DNA of 6,389 nt from JBBSHJ01 sp038253135 (GCA_038253135.1 JBBSHJ010000141.1:1-6389), one strand, 5' to 3'; shown: positions 1-5,573, counted from the first letter of the stretch. Notes: generated from the sequence alone by a model not told the origin. A program made the numbers and translations.

Positions 1-116
1 CCGGTCTCGACACGGGTGGGGCGGATCAGATCGCCGCCAATGCCGGCAGCGACGGCCGGACCGAGACGGACGAGACCAGGCTCGACAGTGCCGCGATCGA
101 GTCCGGCGTCGATTGA
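1..116 (+). CDS. argG: Argininosuccinate synthase, C-terminal end (partial)
   Basis: Only the last 37 codons are present; the reading frame begins at base 3 and stops at TGA 114-116. ArgG condenses citrulline and aspartate with ATP to argininosuccinate in the cytoplasm, the step before ArgH. The visible tail reads GGADQIAANAG, then an acidic stretch (TETDETRLD), then SAAIESGVD. This matches, from memory, the C-terminal tail of the long actinobacterial ArgG type, which has the pattern GGAxxIA...DDELLDRAAMEFGTD. No catalytic motif lies in this fragment, so the call rests on tail similarity plus the argH gene directly downstream, which fits an argG-argH operon. The stop codon lies inside the first copy of an 82-bp tandem repeat. 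The two other forward frames look less protein-like. An unrelated protein with a similar acidic tail cannot be excluded. Confidence 0.7.
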   Translation, partial: GLDTGGADQIAANAGSDGRTETDETRLDSAAIESGVD

Positions 117-280
117 CGAGGGAGCGGAGGACCCGAGTGAGGGACGAGCGAGGCCCGGAGCGACTGAGGAGGTCGCGCAGAGACCCGGCGTCGATTGACG
201 AGGGAGCGGAGGACCCGAGTGAGGGACGAGCGAGGCCCGGAGCGACTGAGGAGGTCGCGCCAAGACGCGGCGTCGACTGA
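103..280 (+). repeat. 82-bp tandem repeat, about 2.2 units, at the argG/argH junction
   Basis: Bases 103-178 and 185-260 are identical over 76 bp, with a period of 82 bp. A partial third unit (263-280, AGACGCGGCGTCGACTGA) matches 181-198 with two changes. Each unit starts with the last codons and stop of argG (GGCGTCGATTGA or a variant) and continues in purine-rich DNA that contains GGAGGA followed 5 nt later by GTG. Copy 1 therefore holds the real argG stop and a spare SD+GTG (126-139). Copy 2 holds the SD+GTG that opens argH. Because 82 is not a multiple of three, the two GTGs are in different frames; the one in copy 1 opens only a short frame ending at 280. The repeat looks like a local duplication that included the gene boundary. 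Confidence 0.92.
208..213 (+). promoter_or_regulatory. Shine-Dalgarno of argH
   Basis: GGAGGA lies 5 nt before GTG 219 and decides the start. The longer in-frame option, TTG at 195, has no comparable purine box at proper spacing. The next in-frame ATG (348) would remove the conserved SLWGGRF segment. Confidence 0.65.
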
Positions 281-1703
281 GCAGCGCCGCGGCGGCGAAC
301 CCGTCAGCCTCTGGGGTGGCCGGTTCGCCCAGGGGCCGTCGGCCGCGATGGCCGCGCTGTCGCTCTCGGTGCACTTCGACTGGCGGCTGGCGCCGTACGA
401 CCTCGCCGGCTCCCGCGCGCACGCGCGCGTCCTGCATCGCGCGGGTTTGCTCGACGACGGCGAGCTCGAGCGGATGCTGGCCGGGGTCGACCGGCTCGAG
501 GCCGACGTACGCGACGGCAGCTTCGTCGCGACCGAGGCCGACGAGGACGTGCACACCGCGCTGGAGCGGGGACTGGTCGAGCGGCTCGGCGAGCTCGGCG
601 GCAAGCTGCGCGCCGGCCGCAGCCGCAACGACCAGGTCGCGACCGACCTGCGGCTTTACCTGCGGGACAACGCGCGGGCTCTGGCCGGCCTGGTCAGCGA
701 TCTGGAGGCCGCGCTGGTCGAGGTGGCCGACGAGCATCGGGACGTCGCCGCGCCCGGATTCACGCACCTGCAGCACGCGCAGCCGATCCTCTTCGCCCAC
801 CACCTCCTGGCGCACGCCTACGCGCTGGCCCGTGACCTGGACCGGTTGCAGGACTGGGACCGGCGTACCGCCGTCTCACCGCTCGGCGCCGGCGCGCTGG
901 CCGGGTCGTCGTTGCCGCTGGATCCGGAGGCGACGGCGGCCGAACTCGGGTTCGCCAGCTCCGCACCCAATTCCATCGACGCCGTCTCAGACCGGGATTT
1001 CGCGGCCGAGTTCCTCTTCATCACCGCGTTGCTGGGCGTGCACCTGTCCCGCATCGGGGAGGAGGTCTGCCTGTGGGCCAGCCGCGAATTCGGCTGGATC
1101 GAGCTCGACGACGCCTATGCGACCGGGTCGTCGATCATGCCGCAGAAGAAGAATCCCGACGTCGGCGAGCTGGCCCGCGGCAAGTCCGGCCGGCTGATCG
1201 GGCATCTCACCGGTCTGCTCGCCACGCTCAAGGGCCTCCCGCTGGCCTACGACCGTGACCTGCAGGAGGACAAGGAGCCGGTCTTCGACGCGGTCGAGCA
1301 GCTCGCGGTGCTGCTGCCCGCGATGAGCGGGCTGATCGCGACGATGCGGGTCCGCCGCGAGGTGCTGGAGGCGTCCGCCCCGGCCGGGCACGCCCTGGCC
1401 ACCGACGTCGCCGAGTGGCTGGTGCGCCAGGGCGTGCCGTTCCGCGAGGCGCACGAGATCTCCGGCGCGCTGGTGCGCTGGTGCGACGAGCACGGCTGCG
1501 AGCTGGCCGACGTCCCGCCCGCGGACCTCGCCACGGTCGATGCCCGGCTGGCGCCCGGGGTGCGGTCGGTGCTGTCCGTCCCCGGTGCCCTGGCCGCCCG
1601 GTCCGCCCGCGGTGGTACGGCGCCGGCGCGGGTCGCCGAGCAGATCGCCGAGCTGACGGCGACGGTGGCCGCGCACCGCTCGTGGGCGACGCACCAGCGG
1701 TGA
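219..1703 (+). CDS. argH: Argininosuccinate lyase
   Basis: ArgH splits argininosuccinate into arginine and fumarate, the last step of arginine synthesis; it is a cytoplasmic homotetramer of the fumarase/aspartase superfamily. The 494-residue product carries SLWGGRF (residues 30-36), the substrate-binding RSRNDQ (about 134-139), the HLQHAQP motif with the catalytic-type His at 183, and the superfamily signature GSSIMPQKKNPD with the mobile-loop serines at 304-305. LQEDKEPVFD follows, as usual in ArgH. The family is commonly about 460-475 residues; the extra length is an arginine-rich N-terminus of about 29 residues encoded by the tandem repeat and probably not conserved. GTG 219 was chosen for its Shine-Dalgarno; TTG 195 is possible. 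It lies about 100 nt after argG and probably shares its transcript. The frame is intact to TGA 1701-1703. Confidence 0.95.
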   Translation: MRDERGPERLRRSRQDAASTEQRRGGEPVSLWGGRFAQGPSAAMAALSLSVHFDWRLAPYDLAGSRAHARVLHRAGLLDDGELERMLAGVDRLEADVRDGSFVATEADEDVHTALERGLVERLGELGGKLRAGRSRNDQVATDLRLYLRDNARALAGLVSDLEAALVEVADEHRDVAAPGFTHLQHAQPILFAHHLLAHAYALARDLDRLQDWDRRTAVSPLGAGALAGSSLPLDPEATAAELGFASSAPNSIDAVSDRDFAAEFLFITALLGVHLSRIGEEVCLWASREFGWIELDDAYATGSSIMPQKKNPDVGELARGKSGRLIGHLTGLLATLKGLPLAYDRDLQEDKEPVFDAVEQLAVLLPAMSGLIATMRVRREVLEASAPAGHALATDVAEWLVRQGVPFREAHEISGALVRWCDEHGCELADVPPADLATVDARLAPGVRSVLSVPGALAARSARGGTAPARVAEQIAELTATVAAHRSWATHQR

Positions 1704-1797
1704 GGCCGTGTTCCTCGCCGACCTTCTGCGCACCGCTCCCCGCTCGGGCAGATCACACCGGCGCACGTGCCGGGGGGCTCGCTGCGATGCTCGCTCC

Positions 1798-1803
1798 GGA
1801 GGT
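1798..1803 (+). promoter_or_regulatory. Shine-Dalgarno of mpg
   Basis: GGAGGT ends 6 nt before GTG 1810. It supports this start over the in-frame GTG at 1708, which has no clear Shine-Dalgarno and would add 34 residues that do not look conserved. The 106-nt argH-mpg spacer holds no other feature I can support. Confidence 0.75.
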
Positions 1804-1809
1804 CGGCTC

Positions 1810-2553
1810 GTGATTGTACGGCGGCTGCCCCGGTCCTTCTTCGACCGGCCGGTCGTCGAGGTCGCTCGCGACCTGCTCGGCGGACACGTCGAGGGGCGCG
1901 GCGTCCGGATCCGCGTGACCGAGGTCGAGGCGTACGCCGGCCGCACCGACGCCGCTGCGCATTCCTTCCGGGGTCCGACTCGGCGCTCGGCAGTGATGTT
2001 CGGACCGCCGGGTCACCTCTACGTCTACTTCACGTACGGCATGCACTGGTGCGTCAACCTCGTGTGCGGTCGCGAGGGTGTCGCCTCGGCCGTGCTGTTG
2101 CGCGCCGGTGCGGTGGTCGGCGGCCTCGACGTCGCACGCGCGCGTACGCCGTCCCCGCTGACCGAGCGCCGGCTCGCCAGTGGTCCGGCCCGGCTGGCCC
2201 GCGTCCTCGGGCTGTCCGGCGCCGACTCGGGGCTCGACTTGTGCACCGCCGACTCGCCGCTGCGGGTCCGCCCGTACCGGGGCGTCATCGGCGGCGGCAC
2301 CAGGCCCGCACCCGACACTGCCCCGGGGACCGGGGCGGATCAGGGCTGCCCTGACGACCACGACGCTCCCCAATCTGCGGGGCAGAGATCGGGTGGCGCC
2401 GGGTCGACATCGCTCGCCGACGACGGCCGGATCCGGTGCGGTCCCCGGGTCGGTGTGACCGGCGCCGCCGACTGGCCGTGGCGGTTCTGGATCGCCGACG
2501 AGCCAACCGTGACGGCGTACCGCCCCGCGCTCCCGCGCCGTCCCCGCCGGTGA
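1810..2553 (+). CDS. mpg: 3-methyladenine DNA glycosylase (AAG/Mpg family) with a C-terminal-region insert
   Basis: Enzymes of this family excise alkylated purines such as 3-methyladenine, and hypoxanthine, from DNA, starting base-excision repair. The 247-residue product has the full AAG fold signature. VTEVEAY carries the catalytic Glu40 (human Glu125) and Tyr42 (human Tyr127); His51 matches human His136; YVYFTYGMHWCVN carries Tyr73, Tyr76 and Asn83 (human Tyr159, Tyr162 and Asn169). VLLR ends with Arg98 (human Arg182). The C-terminal GPRVGVTGAADWPWRFW is typical. Bacterial members are usually about 200 residues (M. tuberculosis Mpg is about 203). The excess is residues of about 154-202, a Gly/Pro/Asp-rich stretch between LRV and ADDGRIRCGPRVGV. 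All catalytic residues precede it, so the enzyme is probably active. The gene follows argH by 106 nt on the same strand; tyrS was probably its direct neighbour before the IS inserted. Confidence 0.93.
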   Translation: MIVRRLPRSFFDRPVVEVARDLLGGHVEGRGVRIRVTEVEAYAGRTDAAAHSFRGPTRRSAVMFGPPGHLYVYFTYGMHWCVNLVCGREGVASAVLLRAGAVVGGLDVARARTPSPLTERRLASGPARLARVLGLSGADSGLDLCTADSPLRVRPYRGVIGGGTRPAPDTAPGTGADQGCPDDHDAPQSAGQRSGGAGSTSLADDGRIRCGPRVGVTGAADWPWRFWIADEPTVTAYRPALPRRPRR

Positions 2554-2619
2554 GCACCCCACCGCGCGGTTCAGCCGCCGCACCCAGGCGACTCGCCACC
2601 GCGCAAGGCGGGAAGGACT
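2554..2619 (+). promoter_or_regulatory. Remnant mpg-tyrS spacer with orphaned Shine-Dalgarno
   Basis: This 66-nt stretch lies between the mpg stop and the first GATATG terminal word. It ends in GGGAAGGACT. GGAAGGA (2611-2617) is a good ribosome binding site but no gene starts just after it in the present arrangement. Joined to the sequence right of the IS (TGACGACGTG, from 4182), it would sit 9 nt before the tyrS GTG. This reading is inferred. Confidence 0.45.
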
Positions 2620-2744
2620 GATATGTAGGGCCGTCTTGTCAAGGGCAGGGTGAGGCGCCCGCGGGATTTGCGGTCCCGCGGGCGCCTCGCTTCGTTGCTG
2701 CGTCTTTGGTGGTGAGCGTGTCGTTGGCGACGCGCGGTCAGACT
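2620..2744. other. 125-bp segment with IS-like ends, containing a strong hairpin
   Basis: The segment begins GATATG and ends CAGACT, the same words that begin (GATATG, 2745) and end (CAGACT, 4176-4181) the adjacent IS110 element. Both right ends also share TGGCG exactly 9 nt before CAGACT. It has no credible coding frame. It holds a 15-bp perfect inverted repeat (2652-2688) and a smaller stem with a TTGG loop (2717-2734). It may be a non-autonomous IS110 derivative or an internally deleted remnant in tandem with the full IS. Alternatively it is host spacer with the mpg terminator, and the shared words are chance or a target preference. Confidence 0.4.
2652..2688. terminator. Strong hairpin, possible terminator
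   Basis: A 15-bp perfect inverted repeat (2652-2666 pairs with 2674-2688; arms GAGGCGCCCGCGGGA and its complement) encloses a 7-nt loop. No T-run follows on either strand, as is common for actinobacterial terminators. It lies 98 nt after the mpg stop and about 225 nt beyond the end of the convergent transposase gene, so it could stop transcripts from both sides. It could instead be a structural part of the 125-bp segment. Confidence 0.55.
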
Positions 2745-2912
2745 GATATGCGCGGGTTGGTTACCGCAGGACGGGCTGTTCGGCTGCAGCGGTCCGGGTG
2801 TCTAGGGTCGAGCGTCGCCGGGCCCGAAGGTTCGGCTGCTCATAGTCCTGTCGCGGGTCGCTGCGCGCGCTGCCACCACCGTTGTCGAGCGACGAAGCAG
2901 CTCGTTGACCGG
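2745..2912 (-). other. Noncoding IS end downstream of the transposase
   Basis: This stretch has no credible gene and is rich in inverted repeats: CCGAA-GG-TTCGG (near 2824-2835) and TGACCGGTCA (2906-2915), which ends with the transposase stop codon. It is the right end of the IS in transposase orientation and could hold a transcription terminator or, in an IS1111-type arrangement, the guide RNA. Confidence 0.45.
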
Positions 2913-4013
2913 TCAGTCCATGCCGATGCTCGTGTTGTCGATCATGGCCAGTGACCAGCACCAGCCGGCAAGTTCGCGGGCGACGGCCACGTTGGCGATC
3001 ACTGGGCGCTTCTTGCGCAGGTTGAACGTGATCCAGCGTTGATGCAGACGGCGGTTGCCGGCGTCGCCGCGGGCCCGGGCGGCAGGTGAGGCCAGGTCCC
3101 ACCGGTCGCGCATGGTCTTGCCGGGCCGGTAGGCGGCGCGGTGGTGCCAGGCAGCCTCGACCAGCAGCCGGCGGGCGTGGGTGTTGCCGGTCTTGGTGAT
3201 CGAGCCCTGCACCCGGCTGGCGCCAGAGGAATACTCGCTGGGCACGAGACCGAGGAACGAGCCGATGCTGTTGCCGGTGAACCGGCTCCAATCACCGATC
3301 TCGACCGCCAGCCCGAAGGCGGTCAGCGTCGACACCCCGCGCAGGCACGCCAGGCGCCGCACGACCAGGGTGAACTCGCTGTCGCCGGCCATCTCGGTGA
3401 TCGTCTTGTCCAGGCGGTCGCGGCGGGCCTTGACGGTGATCATCGCCTCATAGTCTGAGTCGAAGGTGGTCTGCGTGACGCAGTTGTCGAATCGTTGGCG
3501 GCGCAGCCAGGTGTCGTGTGTGCCGGTCCAGGCGGCTCCGTCGCAGTAGACGATCCCTTGGCGCAGCAGCAGCTTCGACAGCCGGTGCCGTGCGCGCATC
3601 AAGTCGCCGCGGCAGTCCTCCCGCGCCCGAACCAGATCCCGCGCGGCCTCCTGATCGACGCTCGGGACCGCGACCGCGGTGACCTCGCCCAGGCGCACCA
3701 ACCGGGCCAGATGCAGCGCATCCTTGGTATCGGTCTTGACCCGATCACCCGATGGCCGCTGCAACTTCGACGGCGCCGCCACCACACACGACACGCCGTC
3801 AGCGATCAGGGCCCGATACAACCCGAAGCCGGTCGGCCCGGCCTCATAGACCACCGCGACCGGACCGGGCAAATCAGCGATCCACGATCGGATGTGATCA
3901 TGCGACGGCGTCAACCGCGCCCGCCGCAACTCACCGGTCTCACTATCAATCGCCGCCGCCACCACCGAGCGGGCGTGCACGTCCAGACCAACACTCGTAC
4001 GCTCACCAAGCAC
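2913..4013 (-). CDS. IS110-family transposase (DEDD recombinase with Transposase_20 domain)
   Basis: This DNA recombinase moves the IS; in the family it works with an RNA encoded in the element's noncoding end (bridge RNA). The 366-residue product has an N-terminal RuvC-like DEDD domain: Asp11 in VGLDVHARS, Glu57 in VVYEAGPTG, and Asp95 and Asp98 in VKTDTKDALHLARL. A helical middle part follows, then the C-terminal domain with CLRGVSTLTAFGLAVEIGDW and VPSEYSSGASRVQGSITKTG, which contains the conserved serines at 262-263, one of them the likely nucleophile. GNRRLHQRW (320-328) is common in actinobacterial members. Length and motifs indicate an intact protein. GTG 4013-4011 was chosen because GGGAGG lies 5 nt upstream; a longer frame to 4103 exists but adds an unconserved leader. 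The stop (2913-2915) lies at the edge of the palindrome TGACCGGTCA. It converges on mpg and diverges from tyrS. Confidence 0.95.
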   Translation of the reverse strand: MLGERTSVGLDVHARSVVAAAIDSETGELRRARLTPSHDHIRSWIADLPGPVAVVYEAGPTGFGLYRALIADGVSCVVAAPSKLQRPSGDRVKTDTKDALHLARLVRLGEVTAVAVPSVDQEAARDLVRAREDCRGDLMRARHRLSKLLLRQGIVYCDGAAWTGTHDTWLRRQRFDNCVTQTTFDSDYEAMITVKARRDRLDKTITEMAGDSEFTLVVRRLACLRGVSTLTAFGLAVEIGDWSRFTGNSIGSFLGLVPSEYSSGASRVQGSITKTGNTHARRLLVEAAWHHRAAYRPGKTMRDRWDLASPAARARGDAGNRRLHQRWITFNLRKKRPVIANVAVARELAGWCWSLAMIDNTSIGMD

Positions 4014-4018
4014 CGGGG

Positions 4019-4024
4019 CCTCCC
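4019..4024 (-). promoter_or_regulatory. Shine-Dalgarno of the IS110 transposase
   Basis: On the minus strand GGGAGG is followed by CCCCG and then GTG (4013-4011). This 5-nt spacing fixes the transposase start in front of LGERTSVGLD. Confidence 0.75.
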
Positions 4025-4175
4025 ACGTATGTCGGATAGGCCGAGCAGGCGGCCCCCGCCCGGCAACCCACGCAACTTGCGTGAGCGAGGCCCCGGCCCG
4101 CAACCACTCATCCGCGAGCGGTCACGTCATACCGTCTAGAGGGCGAGGCTGGAGAATCCGCTGGCGTGCGTCCGG

Positions 4176-4181
4176 CAGACT
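4176..4181 (+). promoter_or_regulatory. Possible -10 box for leaderless tyrS transcription, from the IS end
   Basis: CAGACT resembles the actinobacterial -10 pattern TANNNT except at its first base, and lies 7 nt before the tyrS GTG. Transcription would then begin at or near the start codon, giving a leaderless mRNA. No convincing -35 is visible about 17-18 nt further upstream. It is suggested mainly because tyrS lacks a Shine-Dalgarno. The hexamer is the last six bases of the inferred IS. Confidence 0.25.
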
Positions 4182-4188
4182 TGACGAC

Positions 4189-5430
4189 GTGACTGCCAAG
4201 ACCGCACCGGTGCTCCCGCCCGAGCTGGCCGAGCAGGCCGCCGTCCTGGCCGCCGGCACTGAGCAGATCCTGCCCGCCGGCGGGCTGGAGGAGAAGCTGC
4301 TCCTCGCCCGCGAGGAAGGACGTCCGCTGCGGGTCAAGCTCGGCATCGATCCCTCCGCCGACGAGCTCCATATCGGCAACGCAGTGGTGCTACGCAAGCT
4401 GCGCCAGTTCCAGGACTACGGCCACCTCGCGGTCTTGATCGTCGGCGACTTCACCGGGCAGGTCGGCGACCCGACCGGCAAGTCCGCGACCCGCAAGCAG
4501 CTCAGTCGCGAACAGACCGCCGCAAACTCCGCGACCTACGTCGAGCAGCTGATGTGCATCCTCGACCGCGATCGGGTCGAAATACGCCGCAACGCCGACT
4601 GGCTCGGCCCGATGACGCTCGCCGACGTCGTACGTGAGACGTCCGTGCTCACGGTCGCGCAGCTGCTCGAGCGCGACGACTTCGCCAACCGGTTCGCGGC
4701 CCGTCAGGCGATCTCGCTGACCGAGCTGCTGTACCCCTTCCTGCAGGGCTACGACTCCTACGCGATCGACGCCGACATCGAGCTGGGGGGCACCGACCAG
4801 ACCTACAACAACCTCGTCGGCCGGAACATCCAACGGGCCCACGGCAAGGCGCCACAGGTCGTCCTCACCCTTCCGCTGCTCGAGGGTCTCGACGGGGTCG
4901 AGAAGATGAGCAAGTCGCTGGGCAACTACGTCGCGATAACGGAGCCTGCGGCCGAGCAGTTCGGCAAGCTGATGTCGATCCCCGATGCGCTGGTCGCCCG
5001 CTACGCCACGCTGGCCACCGACCTGACGCCGGATGAGATCGCCGAGCTCGCCGCCCGCGCGAGCGCCGGGGGACCGGCGGCGGGAGCGGCCAAGCGCGCC
5101 GTCGCCGCGGCCGTCGTACGCCTTTACCACGGCGCAGATGCCGCTCGTGCGGCCGAGGCCAGGTTCGATGCGACGTTCCGCAACCGGGAGCTGCCCACCG
5201 ACGTGCCGGATGCCGCGCTTCCGGCCGGCGATCCGGTGCACCTGCCCGCCGTCCTCACGGCCGCCGGGCTGGTGGCCTCCACATCCGAGGCCCGCCGCCA
5301 GCTCAGGGCCGGCGCCGTCAAGATCGACGGCGCCCGGATCGGCGACGGTGCCCTTGACCTGCCCCGCGCGGAGCTTGCCGGCAAGGTCCTGCAGGTCGGC
5401 AAGCGCAAGGCCGCCCGGCTGGTCGGCTGA
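4189..5430 (+). CDS. tyrS: Tyrosyl-tRNA synthetase, KMSKS (TyrZ-like) type
   Basis: This class I synthetase attaches tyrosine to tRNA-Tyr in the cytoplasm. The 413-residue product is of normal length. The Rossmann domain has HIGN at 61-64 (the HIGH motif with Asn in fourth place, a variant the class I signature allows), VGDFTGQVGDPTGKSATRK, the tyrosine-pocket residues Tyr182, Gln186 and Asp189 in YPFLQGYDS, and GGTDQ with Asp203-Gln204. KMSKS is at 239-243, followed by LGNYVAI. The C-terminal part (from about 345) reads as an S4-like RNA-binding domain that includes ASTSEARRQLRAGAVKIDG. The KMSKS loop places it in the TyrZ-like clade, not the KFGKS/KFGKT clade of E. coli, Streptomyces and M. 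tuberculosis TyrS. GTG 4189 gives MTAKTAPVLPPELAEQ; no Shine-Dalgarno is visible in front of it, because the IS110 element ends 7 nt upstream. Two hairpins follow the stop, before the rRNA promoters. Confidence 0.95.
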   Translation: MTAKTAPVLPPELAEQAAVLAAGTEQILPAGGLEEKLLLAREEGRPLRVKLGIDPSADELHIGNAVVLRKLRQFQDYGHLAVLIVGDFTGQVGDPTGKSATRKQLSREQTAANSATYVEQLMCILDRDRVEIRRNADWLGPMTLADVVRETSVLTVAQLLERDDFANRFAARQAISLTELLYPFLQGYDSYAIDADIELGGTDQTYNNLVGRNIQRAHGKAPQVVLTLPLLEGLDGVEKMSKSLGNYVAITEPAAEQFGKLMSIPDALVARYATLATDLTPDEIAELAARASAGGPAAGAAKRAVAAAVVRLYHGADAARAAEARFDATFRNRELPTDVPDAALPAGDPVHLPAVLTAAGLVASTSEARRQLRAGAVKIDGARIGDGALDLPRAELAGKVLQVGKRKAARLVG

Positions 5431-5449
5431 GCAACGGACGCGCCGTTGC
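5431..5449 (+). terminator. Hairpin directly after the tyrS stop
   Basis: GCAACGG (5431-5437) and CCGTTGC (5443-5449) form a perfect 7-bp stem with a 5-nt loop, starting on the base after TGA. No T-run follows. It is a likely tyrS terminator, alone or with the next hairpin. Confidence 0.55.
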
Positions 5450-5459
5450 AGTGCCGAAG

Positions 5460-5482
5460 AAACCCTTACGGTGCAAGGGTTT
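5460..5482. terminator. Second hairpin between tyrS and the rRNA promoters
   Basis: AAACCCTT (5460-5467) pairs perfectly with AAGGGTTT (5475-5482) around a 7-nt loop. The A-rich left edge and the T-run at the end of the right arm give it the look of an intrinsic terminator usable from both strands. It would insulate the rRNA promoters from tyrS read-through. Confidence 0.6.
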
Positions 5483-5522
5483 GCGATGGGTACGCCGCCG
5501 CACGACCGGGTCAGGAGATGAT

Positions 5523-5551
5523 TTGACTCGCACCGCCAGGGCACGTAATGT
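5523..5551 (+). promoter_or_regulatory. rRNA operon promoter P1 (sigma-70/HrdB-like)
   Basis: TTGACT (5523-5528) and TAATGT (5546-5551) are separated by 17 bp. Transcription would begin near 5558, about 385 nt before mature 16S rRNA. No gene other than the rRNA lies downstream. Confidence 0.7.
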
Positions 5552-5573
5552 TCACGTCACCGCCACGACAGAC

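Larger units (their letters stand above)
2616..2750 (+). repeat. 10-bp direct repeats GACTGATATG at both ends
   Basis: GACTGATATG occurs at 2616-2625 and again at 2741-2750, 125 bp apart. The word is A/T-rich for this genome. The second copy begins where the IS110 element is inferred to start. Confidence 0.9.
2745..4181 (-). mobile_element. IS110-family insertion sequence, about 1437 bp
   Basis: The element carries one intact IS110-type transposase on the minus strand. Ends are inferred, not proven: left GATATG at 2745, right CAGACT ending at 4181, with CT as the possible shared core dinucleotide (2743-2744 and 4180-4181). There are no long terminal inverted repeats and no clear target duplication, as expected for IS110. 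The size fits the family (about 1.2-1.6 kb). Noncoding flanks of about 168 bp lie on each side of the transposase gene. If the neighbouring 125-bp segment belongs to the insertion, the inserted DNA spans 2620-4181. It sits between mpg and tyrS, with its right end only 7 nt from the tyrS start. Confidence 0.65.
4014..4181 (-). ncRNA. Candidate bridge-RNA region upstream of the transposase
   Basis: In the IS110 subgroup the bridge RNA is encoded between the left end and the transposase gene, in a segment of about this size (168 nt here). The segment can fold, for example CACGCAA-C-TTGCGTG (4069-4083). I could not identify guide loops matching the inferred target or donor ends. The 168 bp after the transposase (2745-2912) is the alternative location, as in the IS1111 subgroup. 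The call rests on family knowledge and position only. Confidence 0.25.

Noticed and set aside
103..280. CRISPR-like reading of the tandem repeat
   Set aside because: The units are contiguous 82-bp tandem copies with no unique spacers, so this is simple tandem duplication.
1708..1809. Longer start for mpg at GTG 1708
   Set aside because: It adds 34 arginine-rich residues unlike the family, while GTG 1810 has GGAGGT at 6-nt spacing and gives the usual N-terminus just before the conserved LPRSFFDRP.
987..1946. Long antisense open frame across argH
   Set aside because: It mirrors the codon bias of argH, is extremely Arg/Gly/Pro-rich, has no recognisable motif and crosses the argH end into mpg.
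14..2343. 12-bp word GGGGCGGATCAG shared by the argG end (near 17-28) and the mpg insert (near 2331-2342)
   Set aside because: A short shared word in GC-rich DNA, in different reading contexts and without extended similarity; not enough to claim common origin.
2706..2954. Small plus-strand open frame over the IS end
   Set aside because: It runs through hairpins and into the 3' end of the transposase gene on the other strand, with no Shine-Dalgarno and no motif.
3495..4139. Plus-strand open frame opposite the transposase
   Set aside because: Low-complexity Arg/Pro/Gln sequence antisense to an intact IS110 transposase; no motif.
4081..4188. tyrS start inside the IS (GTG 4081), adding 36 residues
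   Set aside because: The frame is open, but the residues are unconserved IS-end sequence and no Shine-Dalgarno is clear. It is only a remote possibility for IS-driven expression.
4390..5544. 384-codon antisense open frame across tyrS
   Set aside because: Shadow of a high-GC coding region; tyrS on the plus strand has full family motifs.
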